Shown here: one piece after another, positions 15,397-25,237 of the stretch
Layout of the letters: each line of letters begins with the position of its first letter
Numbering within the stretch: position 1 is the stretch's first letter
Source: Deltaproteobacteria bacterium
GTDB taxonomy: Bacteria; JAGRBM01; JAHCIT01
Reading direction: 5' to 3'
NCBI GenBank assembly: GCA_026129095.1
Contig: JAHCIT010000004.1
Location: forward strand, 1 to 64,000
Length of the DNA: 64,000 bases
The notes under the pieces: model-generated
Told to the model about the DNA's origin: nothing
The model's input: only the letters and a program-made list of their open reading frames with translations
The model's database searches: none
Made by a program: the position numbers and the translations under genes

Positions 15397-17274
15397 ATGA
15401 GCCTGCTCGGAAACCTGGAAGACCTCGGTCTGGGAGACATCCTCCAGATCGTCAGCCTCTCGAAAAAGAGCGGCGTGCTGCTGCTCACGGCGCGCAACCG
15501 CAGCGGGCAGGTCATGTTCAAGGAGGGGCGGGTCGTCTGCGCCACGGTCAGCACGATCGCCGGGGATCTGACCGAACTGCTGGTCCGGTCCGGCGGGGTG
15601 CCCGAGGCCACCGCGAAGGACGCCCGGCAGGTCTGGGACGACCTCAACCACACCCAGCCCCTCCGGCAGGTTCTCCAGAAAACCTACAAGGTCAGCCCCG
15701 CGCTCATTGACGACGCGATCCGCGAGCACATCCAGTCGGTCACGACGGAGCTGTTCACCTGGACCGACGGCGAGTTCAACTTCGACCTGCTCGACGTGGA
15801 CGACGTCATCTCGCGCCTCCCCCCGGCGCAGCGCGAGCTGGTCGTGACCGAGGGGATCAGCCCGCAGTTCCTGGCGATGGAGGCGGCCCGCCTGATGGAC
15901 GAGAGCGCCGGCGGGACGACCGGCCCCGCGGGCGCGGCCGCCGCACCGGAGCTTGGCCGGGTGATTCCGATGAAGCGCCCGGCCGTTCCGCCCGTTCCGG
16001 TCACGCCGTCCCGGCCCACCCCGCCTGCTCCCGCCCCGGCCGCTCCGGCCGCATCTTCCACTCCGGCTGCGCCCCCCGCGAAGGTGGCCCTGCCGCCGCT
16101 CCGCAGCCATGTGCCGGTGATCGTCGCGGACGACGACAAGCTGACGCTGAATGCGCTGGCCGCCTCGCTGCGCCTGCGCGGCTTCGAGACGCACCCGGCC
16201 GATTCGGTCGAGGGGGCACGGACGCTGGTCAACGAGTTCGAATCGCGGGGCCAGTTCTACATCGTGCTGGCCGACCTGCTGATGCCGCGCAGCGACGGCG
16301 CGGGAATCCTGGGCGGCATCGAGCTGCTGGAGTTCGTCCGCGCCCAGCCGGTTCCGAGGCCCGCCGTGCTGTTTTCCGACTACGAGAACGCCAGCGCCCA
16401 GCAGAAGGCGGTGGAACTGGGCGCCAGCGAGTTCCTGCACAAGCCGCGCAAGGCGGAGATCACCAGGGGGGCGCAGTCGGATGCGATCGTGAAGTTCGTT
16501 GCGGTGCTGGAGCCCCGGCTCGCCCGGTGGATCGAGGAGGAAACCGGCCAGCCGCTTCCGCCGCTGGCCGCCGCGCCGGAACCGGCCCCGCCACCCGCAC
16601 AGCCGCCTGCACAGCCAGCCGTGCCGCCGTCCGTGCCGGCGAAGGCCCCCGCGTCGCCGGACTCGCTGCGGGACATCGGCGGCGAGATCGCCGAGGAGAT
16701 CGGCGCCGAGTTCAAGCCGGCCCAGAAGGCGTCAAGCGCCGGGCTCTCCATGCTCCGCCAGATGAGCCAGGAACTGAACAACCCGGAATCGAACATCGAG
16801 ATCACGCTGCTCATCCTGCGGTTCGCCGCCGAGCTCATGTCGCGGGCGGTGATCTTCCTCGTGACCGACCGGGACATCCGGGGCCTCGGCCAGTTCGGGC
16901 TGGAGGTTCCGGGCGTCAACGCCACGCGCATGGTCCGCTCGACGCTGATCCCGCTGAAGGAGCCGGGCGCGCTGGCCGAGGTGGCGCAGTCGAAGACGAC
17001 CTACAAGGGTCCGCTCCAGCCGGGCAAGTGGAACGACTACCTCGTCCGGCAGTTCGGCGGGTTTCCGGTGCCAGAGGCATTCATCTCCCCGATCGTGAGC
17101 CGGAACCGGTGCGTCGCCCTGCTCTACGGCGACAATGCCCCCGAAGAGCTGCCCACCGGCGAGACCGAGGCACTCGAAATCTTCCTCGTGCAGGCGGGGA
17201 TGGCGATGGACCGCGCCGTGCTGGAGCGCAAGCTCGGCGAGCTGGCCCGCGCCGTGCCCCGGAGCAAGGGATAG
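15397..17274 (+). CDS. PATAN (DUF4388) - receiver - GAF-like signalling protein
   Basis: A 625-residue cytoplasmic protein and first gene of the chemosensory operon. Residues 1-160 are a DUF4388/PATAN domain (MSLLGNLEDLGLGDILQIVS is a typical opening). A Pro/Ala linker leads to a receiver domain at about 238-355 with acidic pocket DDD at 245-247, phospho-acceptor D293 and conserved Lys in FLHKP. A second Pro-rich linker leads to a GAF-like domain at about 450-620. ATG 15397 is chosen because PATAN domains begin there. PATAN-receiver proteins are output or adaptor proteins in gliding and pilus control in other bacteria, a role possible here. Confidence 0.8.
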   Translation: MSLLGNLEDLGLGDILQIVSLSKKSGVLLLTARNRSGQVMFKEGRVVCATVSTIAGDLTELLVRSGGVPEATAKDARQVWDDLNHTQPLRQVLQKTYKVSPALIDDAIREHIQSVTTELFTWTDGEFNFDLLDVDDVISRLPPAQRELVVTEGISPQFLAMEAARLMDESAGGTTGPAGAAAAPELGRVIPMKRPAVPPVPVTPSRPTPPAPAPAAPAASSTPAAPPAKVALPPLRSHVPVIVADDDKLTLNALAASLRLRGFETHPADSVEGARTLVNEFESRGQFYIVLADLLMPRSDGAGILGGIELLEFVRAQPVPRPAVLFSDYENASAQQKAVELGASEFLHKPRKAEITRGAQSDAIVKFVAVLEPRLARWIEEETGQPLPPLAAAPEPAPPPAQPPAQPAVPPSVPAKAPASPDSLRDIGGEIAEEIGAEFKPAQKASSAGLSMLRQMSQELNNPESNIEITLLILRFAAELMSRAVIFLVTDRDIRGLGQFGLEVPGVNATRMVRSTLIPLKEPGALAEVAQSKTTYKGPLQPGKWNDYLVRQFGGFPVPEAFISPIVSRNRCVALLYGDNAPEELPTGETEALEIFLVQAGMAMDRAVLERKLGELARAVPRSKG

Positions 17275-17278
17275 CGCC

Positions 17279-17656
17279 ATGCCCATTGCCCGCATCCTGC
17301 TCGCCGAGGACTCCCCCACCACACGGTCCATGGTCGTGTCGGCGCTGGAACTGATCGGCGATATCGAGGTGGTGCCCACCTCCAGCGGGTTCGAGGCCCT
17401 GAAGACGCTGCCGCGCTTCAAGTTCGATCTCATCATCACCGACGTGAACATGCCCGACATCAACGGCCTCGAACTGGTGTCGTTCGTCAAGCACAACCCG
17501 ATGTACCGGCACATCCCGGTCATCATCATCACCAGCGAGACCGGCGAGAAGGACGAGGCCCGCGGACGCGCCCTCGGCGCCGCCGAGTACGTCCACAAGC
17601 CGCTGAACCCGGACACCCTCCAGCAGGTGATCCGGCGCTACATCAGGGTGGACTGA
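17279..17656 (+). CDS. CheY-like response regulator
   Basis: A 125-residue single receiver domain. The acidic pair is E10/D11, phospho-acceptor D55 in LIITDVNMPD, switch residue T85 and K107 in YVHKP are all present. It starts 5 bp after the PATAN gene and ends 5 bp before cheA. It would accept phosphate from the CheA encoded next and act on a motor or adaptor. One of two stand-alone CheY proteins in the operon (the other is at 30173). Confidence 0.88.
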   Translation: MPIARILLAEDSPTTRSMVVSALELIGDIEVVPTSSGFEALKTLPRFKFDLIITDVNMPDINGLELVSFVKHNPMYRHIPVIIITSETGEKDEARGRALGAAEYVHKPLNPDTLQQVIRRYIRVD

Positions 17657-17661
17657 AGACC

Positions 17662-19689
17662 ATGGCGAAACTGTCGCAGGAGTTCGTCTCGGAGGCCGAG
17701 GAGATCCTCGACGAGCTGAACCGCGAGCTGTTCCGCCTGGACGGCATGGCGTCGGGCGAGGCGTTCAACCCCGAATGCGTGAACTCGATCTTCCGGGGCG
17801 CGCACTCGCTCAAGGGGCTCGCCGGCATGTTCGGCTTCTCCGAGCTCCAGGAGTTCGCCCACCATCTCGAAACCCTGCTGGACAGCCTCCGGCTGGGGCG
17901 CGTCGCCCTGTCGAAGGCGCTGGTGGACGCCCTGTTCCGGGGCGCGGCCCTGATGAAATCCCTCGTCGAGGCGCGGGCGGCCGAGAACGCCCTGCCCGAC
18001 ACGGCGGGGCTGCTGGCCGAGGTGGGCCGTGTCCTGAACGCGAAACCGGAGCAGGCGCAGGTGTCTCCGGCCGAGCAGGCGGGCATTGACCCGGCCTTCA
18101 CCTCCACGCTGTCGGAATACGAGGAGCACCGGCTGAACGAGAACCTCCGGACGGGGAACTTCGTCCACAAGGTGACGGCGGTGTTCGAGCTGGCGACCTT
18201 CGACACCGCGCTCGGCGATCTGATCGAGGCGGCCAAGACAAAGGGCGAGATCATCACGACGCTTCCCTCCGGGGCGGCCTCCACCGCCGACCAGATCGCC
18301 TTCGACGTGCTCGTGGGAACGAAGATCAGCCGCGACGAGCTGGCGACGCTGGTGGCGAAGATACCGGGCGCGGAAGTGACGACGCTGGGCGGCGGCGCGG
18401 CGAAGCCCGCGGCTCCGGCCGCCGGAGCGGGCGCTGGAGCACCGGCTGCCACGCCTGCCACCGACGACCGGGCCACGGCCCGCAGCACCGCCCAGACCGT
18501 GCGCGTCCACATCGGCAAGCTCGACTACCTGATGAATATCGTGGGCGACCTGGTGATCCAGCGGTCGGAACTTCAGCGCATCTCAGACCGGCTGAAGCGG
18601 GAGGTCGAGGCGGGCCAGCTCGCCATTGATTTCGACAAGGCGATCCGCAACTTCACGCGGCGGGTGAACGAACTCCAGACCGGCGTGATGAACACGCGGC
18701 TCGTGCCGATCGGCTCGGTGTTCGAGCGGCTGGCGACGGTGATCCGCCAGACGTCCCGCTCGCTCGGCAAGGACGTGCGGATCGAGATGTCCGGCGTCGA
18801 GACGGAACTGGACAAGCTGATCGTCGAGGAGCTGTCCGACCCGCTCATGCACATCGTCCGCAACGCCATTGACCACGGGATCGAGCTTCCGGCCGAGCGC
18901 GAGGCCGCCGGCAAGCCGCCGCAGGGCACGATCCGCCTGAACGCCTACCCGGAGGGCAACAAGGTCATCGTGCAGATCACTGACGACGGCAAGGGCATAG
19001 ACGCCGACCGCGTGCACCAGAAAGCGCTGGACCTGGGGCTCGTGGACCCCAACCAGCAGCTCACGAACGCCGAGAAGCTCGACCTCGTGTTCCTGCCGGG
19101 GCTTTCCACCAAGACCGAGGTGAGCGACCTCTCCGGCCGGGGCGTCGGCATGGACGTGGTGAAGAACAACATCGCCGGGCTGTCGGGCGTCATCCAGATC
19201 GATTCAAAGCCGGGCAAGGGAACGACCTTCTCGCTCACGCTGCCGATCACGCTCGCCATCATCAAGGCGCTGCTCGTGGAGTCCAGGGGACACACCTACG
19301 CCGTGCCGATCTACAGCGTGATCGAGTGCGTGCGCGTGCCCGCCGGCCGGGTGACGACGATCGAGCGGCGGGCGGTGTTTGAGCTGCGCGAGCGCAGCGT
19401 CCCGCTCATTGATCTCGGCAGCTACTTCCGGCACGAGGGCGAGCCGGCCACCGGGCCCTACGACTACGTGATCGTGGTGGGACTCGCCGAGCAGCGGCTC
19501 GGCATCCGGGTGGACACGCTCGCCGGGCAGCAGGACGTGGTGATCAAGCCGCTCGGCGACCTGCTGAAGAAGGCGCCGGGCATTGCCGGGGCGGCGGAGC
19601 TGGGCGGCCAGACGACCGTGCTCGTGCTGGACATAGGCCGGATACTCTCGGACGTGATGACGGGCGGGCACGGAGAGCGGGCCGCCTGA
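17662..19689 (+). CDS. cheA: Chemotaxis histidine kinase CheA
   Basis: A 675-residue soluble kinase. The N-terminal Hpt domain has phosphorylatable His48 in FRGAHSLKG. A middle P2-like region (about 150-255) precedes an Ala/Pro linker. Dimerisation begins at KLDYLMNIVGDLVIQRSELQ, and the HATPase domain shows the N-box LMHIVRNAIDHG, G1 DDGKGID and G2 GRGVGMDVV. The C-terminal CheW-like domain ends the chain. It phosphorylates the receivers encoded around it, under control of the MCP at 22057 through the CheW proteins. All catalytic boxes are intact. Confidence 0.93.
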   Translation: MAKLSQEFVSEAEEILDELNRELFRLDGMASGEAFNPECVNSIFRGAHSLKGLAGMFGFSELQEFAHHLETLLDSLRLGRVALSKALVDALFRGAALMKSLVEARAAENALPDTAGLLAEVGRVLNAKPEQAQVSPAEQAGIDPAFTSTLSEYEEHRLNENLRTGNFVHKVTAVFELATFDTALGDLIEAAKTKGEIITTLPSGAASTADQIAFDVLVGTKISRDELATLVAKIPGAEVTTLGGGAAKPAAPAAGAGAGAPAATPATDDRATARSTAQTVRVHIGKLDYLMNIVGDLVIQRSELQRISDRLKREVEAGQLAIDFDKAIRNFTRRVNELQTGVMNTRLVPIGSVFERLATVIRQTSRSLGKDVRIEMSGVETELDKLIVEELSDPLMHIVRNAIDHGIELPAEREAAGKPPQGTIRLNAYPEGNKVIVQITDDGKGIDADRVHQKALDLGLVDPNQQLTNAEKLDLVFLPGLSTKTEVSDLSGRGVGMDVVKNNIAGLSGVIQIDSKPGKGTTFSLTLPITLAIIKALLVESRGHTYAVPIYSVIECVRVPAGRVTTIERRAVFELRERSVPLIDLGSYFRHEGEPATGPYDYVIVVGLAEQRLGIRVDTLAGQQDVVIKPLGDLLKKAPGIAGAAELGGQTTVLVLDIGRILSDVMTGGHGERAA

Positions 19690-19728
19690 CGGCGGGCCGC
19701 CACACGGAAGAAGGACGGAGGGCCGGAG

Positions 19729-20571
19729 TTGTACGAGGAGTTCTTCCAGTTCACGGCGCGGCCGTTTTCCAAGACGCCCGACCCCGGTTTTCTCTACGAG
19801 AGTCCGGGGCACGCCGAGGCGCTGGCGCGCCTCGAACTGGCCGTCGAGGACCGCGAGCTGGCGCTGCTGCTTGGCGACGTGGGCTCCGGCAAGACGACGC
19901 TCACCCGCGCCCTCATTGACCGGCTCGGCGAGACGGTGACGCCGGTGCTGCTCACCAACCCCAAGCTCACCCCCGTGCAGCTCCTTCGCATCTTCGGCGA
20001 GCGGCTCGGCCTCTCGCCGCTGCCCAAGAACCGCATGGAGCTCCAGGAGCGGCTCTCCGACCGGCTCTACCAGCTCCACGAGCAGGGAAAGCCGGTGGTG
20101 CTGGTGATTGACGAGGCGCAGCTCATCCCCGGCAAGGCGACCTTCGACGAGATCCGGCTCATCACGAACTTCCAGCTTGACGACACGAACCTGCTCACGG
20201 TGATCCTCGCCGGGCAGCCGGAACTGGCCGGGCGGCTGGCGCGGCCGGCCTATGAGGCGCTGGCCCAGCGGATCGGCCTCACCTGCCGGCTGGGGCCCCT
20301 CGACCGGGCCGAGACGGCCCGGTACGTGGCCCACCGGCTTCAGGTGGCCGGGGCGGCGAAAAACCCGTTCACCGAGGAAGCGCTGAACGCCCTGCACCGG
20401 TTCTCGGCTGGCGTCCCCCGGCTTCTGAACAGCATCGCCCACGGCGCGCTGATCGATGCCTTCTCCCGTGACGACACGGCGGTCGGCCCGCAGCACGTCG
20501 AGTCGGCCGCCCGCGAGCGGATCGAGACCCGCGGCCCCCGCGGCAGCTCCACCGGCGAGGTGCGCCACTGA
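19729..20571 (+). CDS. ExeA/GspA-like AAA ATPase
   Basis: A 280-residue AAA ATPase starting at TTG 19729 behind a GGAGGGCCGGAG ribosome site. It opens MYEEFFQFTARPFSKTPDPG, the hallmark of the ExeA/GspA family. Walker A is GDVGSGKT (49-56) and Walker B is VVLVIDEA (123-130). The sensor region is LDDTNLLTVILAGQPEL. Family members help assemble secretion or pilus machinery or act as transposition-type ATPases. Its place between cheA and cheW, with a 1-nt overlap to the next gene, suggests the chemosensory pathway controls an envelope machine such as type IV pili. Confidence 0.85.
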   Translation: MYEEFFQFTARPFSKTPDPGFLYESPGHAEALARLELAVEDRELALLLGDVGSGKTTLTRALIDRLGETVTPVLLTNPKLTPVQLLRIFGERLGLSPLPKNRMELQERLSDRLYQLHEQGKPVVLVIDEAQLIPGKATFDEIRLITNFQLDDTNLLTVILAGQPELAGRLARPAYEALAQRIGLTCRLGPLDRAETARYVAHRLQVAGAAKNPFTEEALNALHRFSAGVPRLLNSIAHGALIDAFSRDDTAVGPQHVESAARERIETRGPRGSSTGEVRH

Positions 20572-21554
20572 TGGACATCCTGAAGGCGCGGGCCAAGGCG
20601 AAGGCGAAACCGGCCGGCAAGCCGGAACAGCCGGAGACGGCGGCGGCGTCCGTCACGCCACCTGCCGCGCCACCTGCCGCGCCGGAAGCACCCGCGCCCG
20701 AAGCCGCCGCCAGGGGCAAGGCACCGAAGGCCAAACGGGCGGCGGCACCACCACCAGCGGAAGCCCCGGCAGCCGCCGGGCCGGAACCTGCCGTCACGGC
20801 GGCACCGGCACCCACGCCGCCTGCCAAACCGGCGAAGGCCGCCGCTCCGGCGGCCGAACCGGAAGAAGCGGGAATACCGGACTACCCCGCGCTGGACCTT
20901 CCCGATCTCGTGGAGCTGGAAGCGGATAGCGGCGGCGGGGAAGACGGCCAGAACTACGACGAGGAGGAACAGTTCCTCCATTCGTACGCGGCGCAGGCGA
21001 CGCGGGTGTCCGGGGCACGCAAATACCTCACCTTCGAGGTCGGACCGGAGCGGTATGGCCTGCTGCTCACCGACGTGCGCGAGACGATCAAGCTGTCTCA
21101 GATGACGCTCGTGCCGCGCTCGCCGCGATATCTGGCTGGCCTCATCTCGCTGCGCGGGACGATGGTTCCGGTGATTGATCTCCGGCACCGGCTGGGGCTC
21201 GATGCCGCGCCGCTCACCCGGCAAAGCCGCATCGTGGTTTGCGAGAGCGCCGGACACCCGGTGGGGTTCATCGTGGACCGTATCCACAAGGTCGTTGACA
21301 TGACCGACGCCGATCTCCAGTCGGCCCCGGCGAACCTCACGCCGGAAGAGCAGGAGGTGATCGAGGGGGTGGGACGGTTCCGGGCCCTGCTCGCGGCGAC
21401 CGCCCCCGGCCGCCCCGGCCGGGAGGCCGCGCAGCCCCGTGACAGCGACGCCGGCGGCGAGGAGGCCCAGGGCCCCGCCTGGCAGGTGGAGTTCTTCACG
21501 CTGCTCCGGGTCCCGGCGCTGGCACGGATCGAGTTCGGGGGGAGCGGCGCATGA
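20571..21554 (+). CDS. CheW-domain adaptor with long Ala/Pro-rich N-terminus
   Basis: A 327-residue protein. Residues 1-135 are low complexity (Ala, Pro, Lys), so the chain is far longer than classical CheW (about 160). The CheW domain spans about 143-285 (YLTFEVGPERYGLLLTDVRE, LAGLISLRGTMVPVIDLRHR, GFIVDRIHKVV). The C-terminal tail is unusual and Gly/Arg-rich before a short ordered end. The ATG overlaps the ATPase stop, and ATGA overlaps the next cheW. It probably links MCP and CheA, with the N-terminus as a tether or spacer. Confidence 0.85.
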   Translation: MDILKARAKAKAKPAGKPEQPETAAASVTPPAAPPAAPEAPAPEAAARGKAPKAKRAAAPPPAEAPAAAGPEPAVTAAPAPTPPAKPAKAAAPAAEPEEAGIPDYPALDLPDLVELEADSGGGEDGQNYDEEEQFLHSYAAQATRVSGARKYLTFEVGPERYGLLLTDVRETIKLSQMTLVPRSPRYLAGLISLRGTMVPVIDLRHRLGLDAAPLTRQSRIVVCESAGHPVGFIVDRIHKVVDMTDADLQSAPANLTPEEQEVIEGVGRFRALLAATAPGRPGREAAQPRDSDAGGEEAQGPAWQVEFFTLLRVPALARIEFGGSGA

Positions 21555-22060
21555 GGCCACCCCCCCAGCAGGCGGCCCGCTTCTCGGTGGGCGGAACGCA
21601 TTTCGGCCTGGACATCATGCAGATCAAGGAGATCATCGAGCCGCAGCCGGTGAAGCCCGTGCCGCGTGCGCCACGGTTTATAGATGGGGTTATCGAAGTG
21701 CGCGGCGCGGTGATCCCGGTGCTGGAACTTTCAAAGCGGTTCGGAACCTCCCCGGCTGCCGATCCGGCCGAAAAACGGTTTATCATCACCTCGCTGGCAG
21801 GTAAGCTGCTCGCGCTCGGAGCCGACTCCGTGACGGAGATCATCCGCATTGACCCGCAGGGGTGGCGGCCGGTTCCGTCGCTGCTCAGGCGGCCCGAAAC
21901 CCGGTGCATCACCGGCGTGGCCCGCTCCGGGCGCGACCTGGTGATGGTGCTGGACCTGGCGGGGCTCCTGCGGTCGGAAGACCCGCTGGACCTGGGCGGC
22001 ATGCAGGCGCTGGTGGACGAGGCGGGAACGCAGATGGAGAAGGAGGCGGGACACCCATGA
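21551..22060 (+). CDS. cheW: CheW-like adaptor protein
   Basis: A 169-residue protein of classical CheW length. Motifs are ARFSVGGTHFGLDIMQIKEI, the FIDGVIEVRGAVIPVLELSK core and the LLALGADSVTEII strand. It is one of two CheW proteins here. It overlaps the upstream and downstream genes by ATGA. It couples the MCP encoded next to CheA. Confidence 0.9.
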   Translation: MRPPPQQAARFSVGGTHFGLDIMQIKEIIEPQPVKPVPRAPRFIDGVIEVRGAVIPVLELSKRFGTSPAADPAEKRFIITSLAGKLLALGADSVTEIIRIDPQGWRPVPSLLRRPETRCITGVARSGRDLVMVLDLAGLLRSEDPLDLGGMQALVDEAGTQMEKEAGHP

Positions 22061-24255
22061 ACATGGCGACCTGGATGAGCCGCTTCGGTTCCCTCAAGCA
22101 GAGGGCGTTCGGGTTCGTGTTCATCGGGCTGGTCGTCTCGCTCGGCATCGGGGCCTACCTCTATCTCGACATCCGCTCCAACATGGACGACGTGAGGCAG
22201 AAGTTCCTCGAACTGATCGAGGAGAAGCTGGTGTCGAGCGCCGAGAACTCCTCGACCTACATGGTCAGCGTGATCGAGTTCGGCAGCGGCGCCGAGGAGC
22301 TGATCCGGCGGCTCAAGGCCGATTCCAAGGGGGCCGCCGACTTCGTGCTGCTGCTCCGGCCACCGGCCGGCGGCGGAAAGATCTCCGAAGTCATCGCGGC
22401 CGAAGGCGTGGAACCCTCGCCCGAACTGACGACCATCCGCGAGGAGTGGACCCGCACCGGCGGCAGCCGGGCCATCACGTTCAACCACGAGGCCGCCAGC
22501 GGCGAGCACTACCGCGTCGTCGTCGTGCCCTACCGGCCCGGCGCCGACCTGATGGGCTTCGATTCGCACAGGGCCGGTCCCTCCGAACCGCAGGGCTACC
22601 TGCTGCTCGGCATCCGCGAATCCTACATCCAGAACCGGCTCCAGGGCATCGTGCGGACGGAGGAGTCGCTGCTCACCGGCATCTCGCTGGGCGGCCTGTC
22701 GGTCCTGACGTTGCTGCTCATGTCGGCCTTCGGCCTGATGGTGCTGATCCTCACGCCGCTGGAGGAGATGCGGGAGTTCAGCGCCGCCATCGCCCAGGGC
22801 GACCTGACGCAGGCGCTGGACCCGGACCTCACCGACCGGCAGGACGAGATCGGCGACCTCGGCCGGACCTTCACCGAGATGACCGGCTCGCTCGCCACGA
22901 TGGTCCGGCACATCCAGGAGTCGTCCGAGTCGCTGCGCCAGTCGGCCCACAAGGTTTCCGAAAGCTCGCTTGCCGTCACCACGTCCAGCCACAGGCAGGA
23001 GACGCAGGTGGACAGCACCATCACCACCATCACCGAGATCACCCAGGCCGTGGGCGGAATATCCGAGAACGTCTCCGAGCTGGCCGGCGCCAGCGAGGAG
23101 GCCGCCACCTCGGCCCAGGAGTTGGGCCATGCCAGGGCGGAGATCGCCCGGAACGTGACGGTGCTCGCCGAATCGGGCGACGAGACCACCTCGTCCATCC
23201 AGCAGATGGCCACCTCCATCCAGCAGGTGAAGACGAGCATCGAGCGGCTGTCGGCCGCGGCCGACGAGACGGCCACCTCCGTCGTCGAGATGGACCAGTC
23301 GATCAAGCAGGTCGAACAGAATGCCCGCGCCACCGAGGCGCTTACTGACGAATCGGCCCGCACGGCCGCCACCGGCATGGAGGTCGTCCACAAGTCCATC
23401 GAGGGGATCACCCACATCCGCGAATCGTCGGTCCGGGCCGAGACGCTGATGACCGCCCTCAGCCGCCGCGTCGAGGAGATCGGCAAGATCATCACCGTCA
23501 TCGAGGAGATCGCCGAGCAGACGAACCTGCTCGCCCTGAACGCCACGATCATCGCCGCGCAGGCCGGCGAGCACGGAAAGTCGTTCGCCGTCGTGGCCGA
23601 CGAGATCAAGGACCTGGCCGAACGCACCACCGAATCGACCAAGGGCATCACCCAGCTCATCACCACAATCCAGAAGGAAGTGAAGCAGGCGGTCTCCGCC
23701 GTGGGCCAGGCGGGCCGGCTGGTGGAAGAAGGCGTGAAGCTCTCCCGCGATTCGGGAGAGGTGCTGGAGAAGATCAACCAGCGGGCCACCGACTCGATGA
23801 ACCAGGTGCGCGAGATCGCCCGCGCCACTGTGGAACAGGCCCGCGGGTCGGCGCAGATCAACCAGGCGATCGAGCAGATCACCTACATGCTCGAAGGCAT
23901 CCTGAACGCCACCCGCGAGCAGGCGGCGGGTTCCCAGAACATCATCCAGGCGGCCATCCGGGTGCGCGACACGACCGCCCAGGTACGCGACGCCACGGCC
24001 GAGCAGGAACGGGGCGCGCGGGAAATCGGCAACGCCATCGAGCGCATCAACCAGATGGCCAACCACATCCGCCGCTCGGTCGAGGAGCACCGGCTCGCCA
24101 CCGACAAGGTGCGCGAGGCGATCGGCAGCATCCGCGAGTCCACCGTGCTGAACATAGATGAATCCACCCGGCTCGAAGGCGTCGTCGCCTCGCTCAACGA
24201 GCAGAGCCAGTCGCTCCAGGAAGCCGTAGGAAGGTTCAGGGTCCAGGGCAAATGA
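22057..24255 (+). CDS. Methyl-accepting chemotaxis protein
   Basis: A 732-residue membrane receptor from ATG 22057 (AGGAGG upstream). TM1 is at about 17-37, a sensor region of about 165 residues follows, TM2 is at about 205-230, then HAMP at about 235-290 and a long coiled-coil signalling domain. The hairpin tip reads EIAEQTNLLALNATIIAAQA then GEHGKSFAVVADEIK, close to consensus. The sensor region matches no domain I can name, so the stimulus is unknown. No C-terminal CheR-tethering pentapeptide is seen (ends RFRVQGK). The stop is shared with the next gene by ATGA. Confidence 0.92.
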   Translation: MNMATWMSRFGSLKQRAFGFVFIGLVVSLGIGAYLYLDIRSNMDDVRQKFLELIEEKLVSSAENSSTYMVSVIEFGSGAEELIRRLKADSKGAADFVLLLRPPAGGGKISEVIAAEGVEPSPELTTIREEWTRTGGSRAITFNHEAASGEHYRVVVVPYRPGADLMGFDSHRAGPSEPQGYLLLGIRESYIQNRLQGIVRTEESLLTGISLGGLSVLTLLLMSAFGLMVLILTPLEEMREFSAAIAQGDLTQALDPDLTDRQDEIGDLGRTFTEMTGSLATMVRHIQESSESLRQSAHKVSESSLAVTTSSHRQETQVDSTITTITEITQAVGGISENVSELAGASEEAATSAQELGHARAEIARNVTVLAESGDETTSSIQQMATSIQQVKTSIERLSAAADETATSVVEMDQSIKQVEQNARATEALTDESARTAATGMEVVHKSIEGITHIRESSVRAETLMTALSRRVEEIGKIITVIEEIAEQTNLLALNATIIAAQAGEHGKSFAVVADEIKDLAERTTESTKGITQLITTIQKEVKQAVSAVGQAGRLVEEGVKLSRDSGEVLEKINQRATDSMNQVREIARATVEQARGSAQINQAIEQITYMLEGILNATREQAAGSQNIIQAAIRVRDTTAQVRDATAEQERGAREIGNAIERINQMANHIRRSVEEHRLATDKVREAIGSIRESTVLNIDESTRLEGVVASLNEQSQSLQEAVGRFRVQGK

Positions 24256-25202
24256 TCGTCAACTGTCCGAGCTGCAAGGCCCGCTACGACCTCTCCGGGC
24301 GCGGGCAGATACCCGACAGCGTGCGCCTCCGGTGCTCGGCCTGCCAGACCGTGTTCGTGGTGAGGCGGAAGGCTTCTGTGCCGCCCGCCCCGGCGTCCGC
24401 GCCCCGCCCGGCCGCCGCTCCCGGCGCCGGGCAGCCGGCGATCATCCTCGTGGCGCACGATTCGGACGAGGTCCGCAAGCTCCTGCGCGACATCATCGCC
24501 GCCGAGAAGCACCTCCAGGTGGTCGAGGCCGGGGACGGCCCCTCGGCCATCGGCATCCTCCGCAGCTCGCCCGTGCAGGTGATCGTCGCCGACGTCGCCC
24601 TGCCCGGCCTGCTGGGGTTCGAGATTTCCTCCCGCCTGCGGGCCGACGACATCCAGGGCAAGCCCCGGATCATCCTGCTCGCCTCGATCTACAACCACAC
24701 CCGCTACAAGCGGGCTCCGGCGCAGCTCTACGGGGCCGACGACTATCTGGAGAAGCACCACGTCCACGACATGCTGGTGCCGAAGATCAACAAGCTGCTC
24801 TACAACCTCCAGGTCCACGACGACGCCCGCCCCGCCGCCCCGGCCGACGCCATGCAGGCGGTGACGGAGGAGGCGCCGGTGCCCAGGCTCACCGAAATGC
24901 AGGAGAACATCCTCAAGAGCCCGGAGGAAAATCCCGTCGGCGACCCCGCCTCGCCGGCGGCGCACGAGCACGCCCGGCGGCTCGCCCGGATCATCGTGAG
25001 CGACATCGCCCTCTACAGCGAGGAGCTGCTCGCCGAGGGACTCCGCACCAGCAACATCAGGGATTTCCTGGAACGCCAGTTCACCGAGGCCCGCGAGCTA
25101 TACAACCAGCGCGTGCCGGAAGCCGTGCGCCGGCGGAGCGACTACCTGGAGGCCGCCATCCAGGAATACATCAGCCGGGTGGCCGGCGGGCGGACGGCGT
25201 AG
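24252..25202 (+). CDS. Zinc-ribbon (MJ0042-type) - receiver protein
   Basis: A 316-residue protein. The first 35 residues form an MJ0042-type zinc ribbon with cysteines 5, 8, 28 and 31 (CPSC...CSAC). A Pro/Ala linker is followed by a receiver domain at about 63-185, with D114 in VIVADVALPG as probable phospho-acceptor, though the acidic pair reads H69-D70. The C-terminal 100 residues are helical (EELLAEGLRTSNIRDFLERQ). It overlaps the MCP by ATGA. A second zinc-ribbon receiver occurs at 33848. Likely a phosphorylation-controlled adaptor. Confidence 0.8.
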   Translation: MIVNCPSCKARYDLSGRGQIPDSVRLRCSACQTVFVVRRKASVPPAPASAPRPAAAPGAGQPAIILVAHDSDEVRKLLRDIIAAEKHLQVVEAGDGPSAIGILRSSPVQVIVADVALPGLLGFEISSRLRADDIQGKPRIILLASIYNHTRYKRAPAQLYGADDYLEKHHVHDMLVPKINKLLYNLQVHDDARPAAPADAMQAVTEEAPVPRLTEMQENILKSPEENPVGDPASPAAHEHARRLARIIVSDIALYSEELLAEGLRTSNIRDFLERQFTEARELYNQRVPEAVRRRSDYLEAAIQEYISRVAGGRTA

Positions 25203-25237
25203 CGGACGGTTCCCGGCAGGGCCGGGAGGGGAACGGG

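Noticed and set aside
24332-25237. N-terminal extension of the HEAT protein to 967 residues
   Set aside because: It overlaps the zinc-ribbon receiver gene in another frame and reads as Arg/Pro/Gly noise; ATG 25238 has a good ribosome site.
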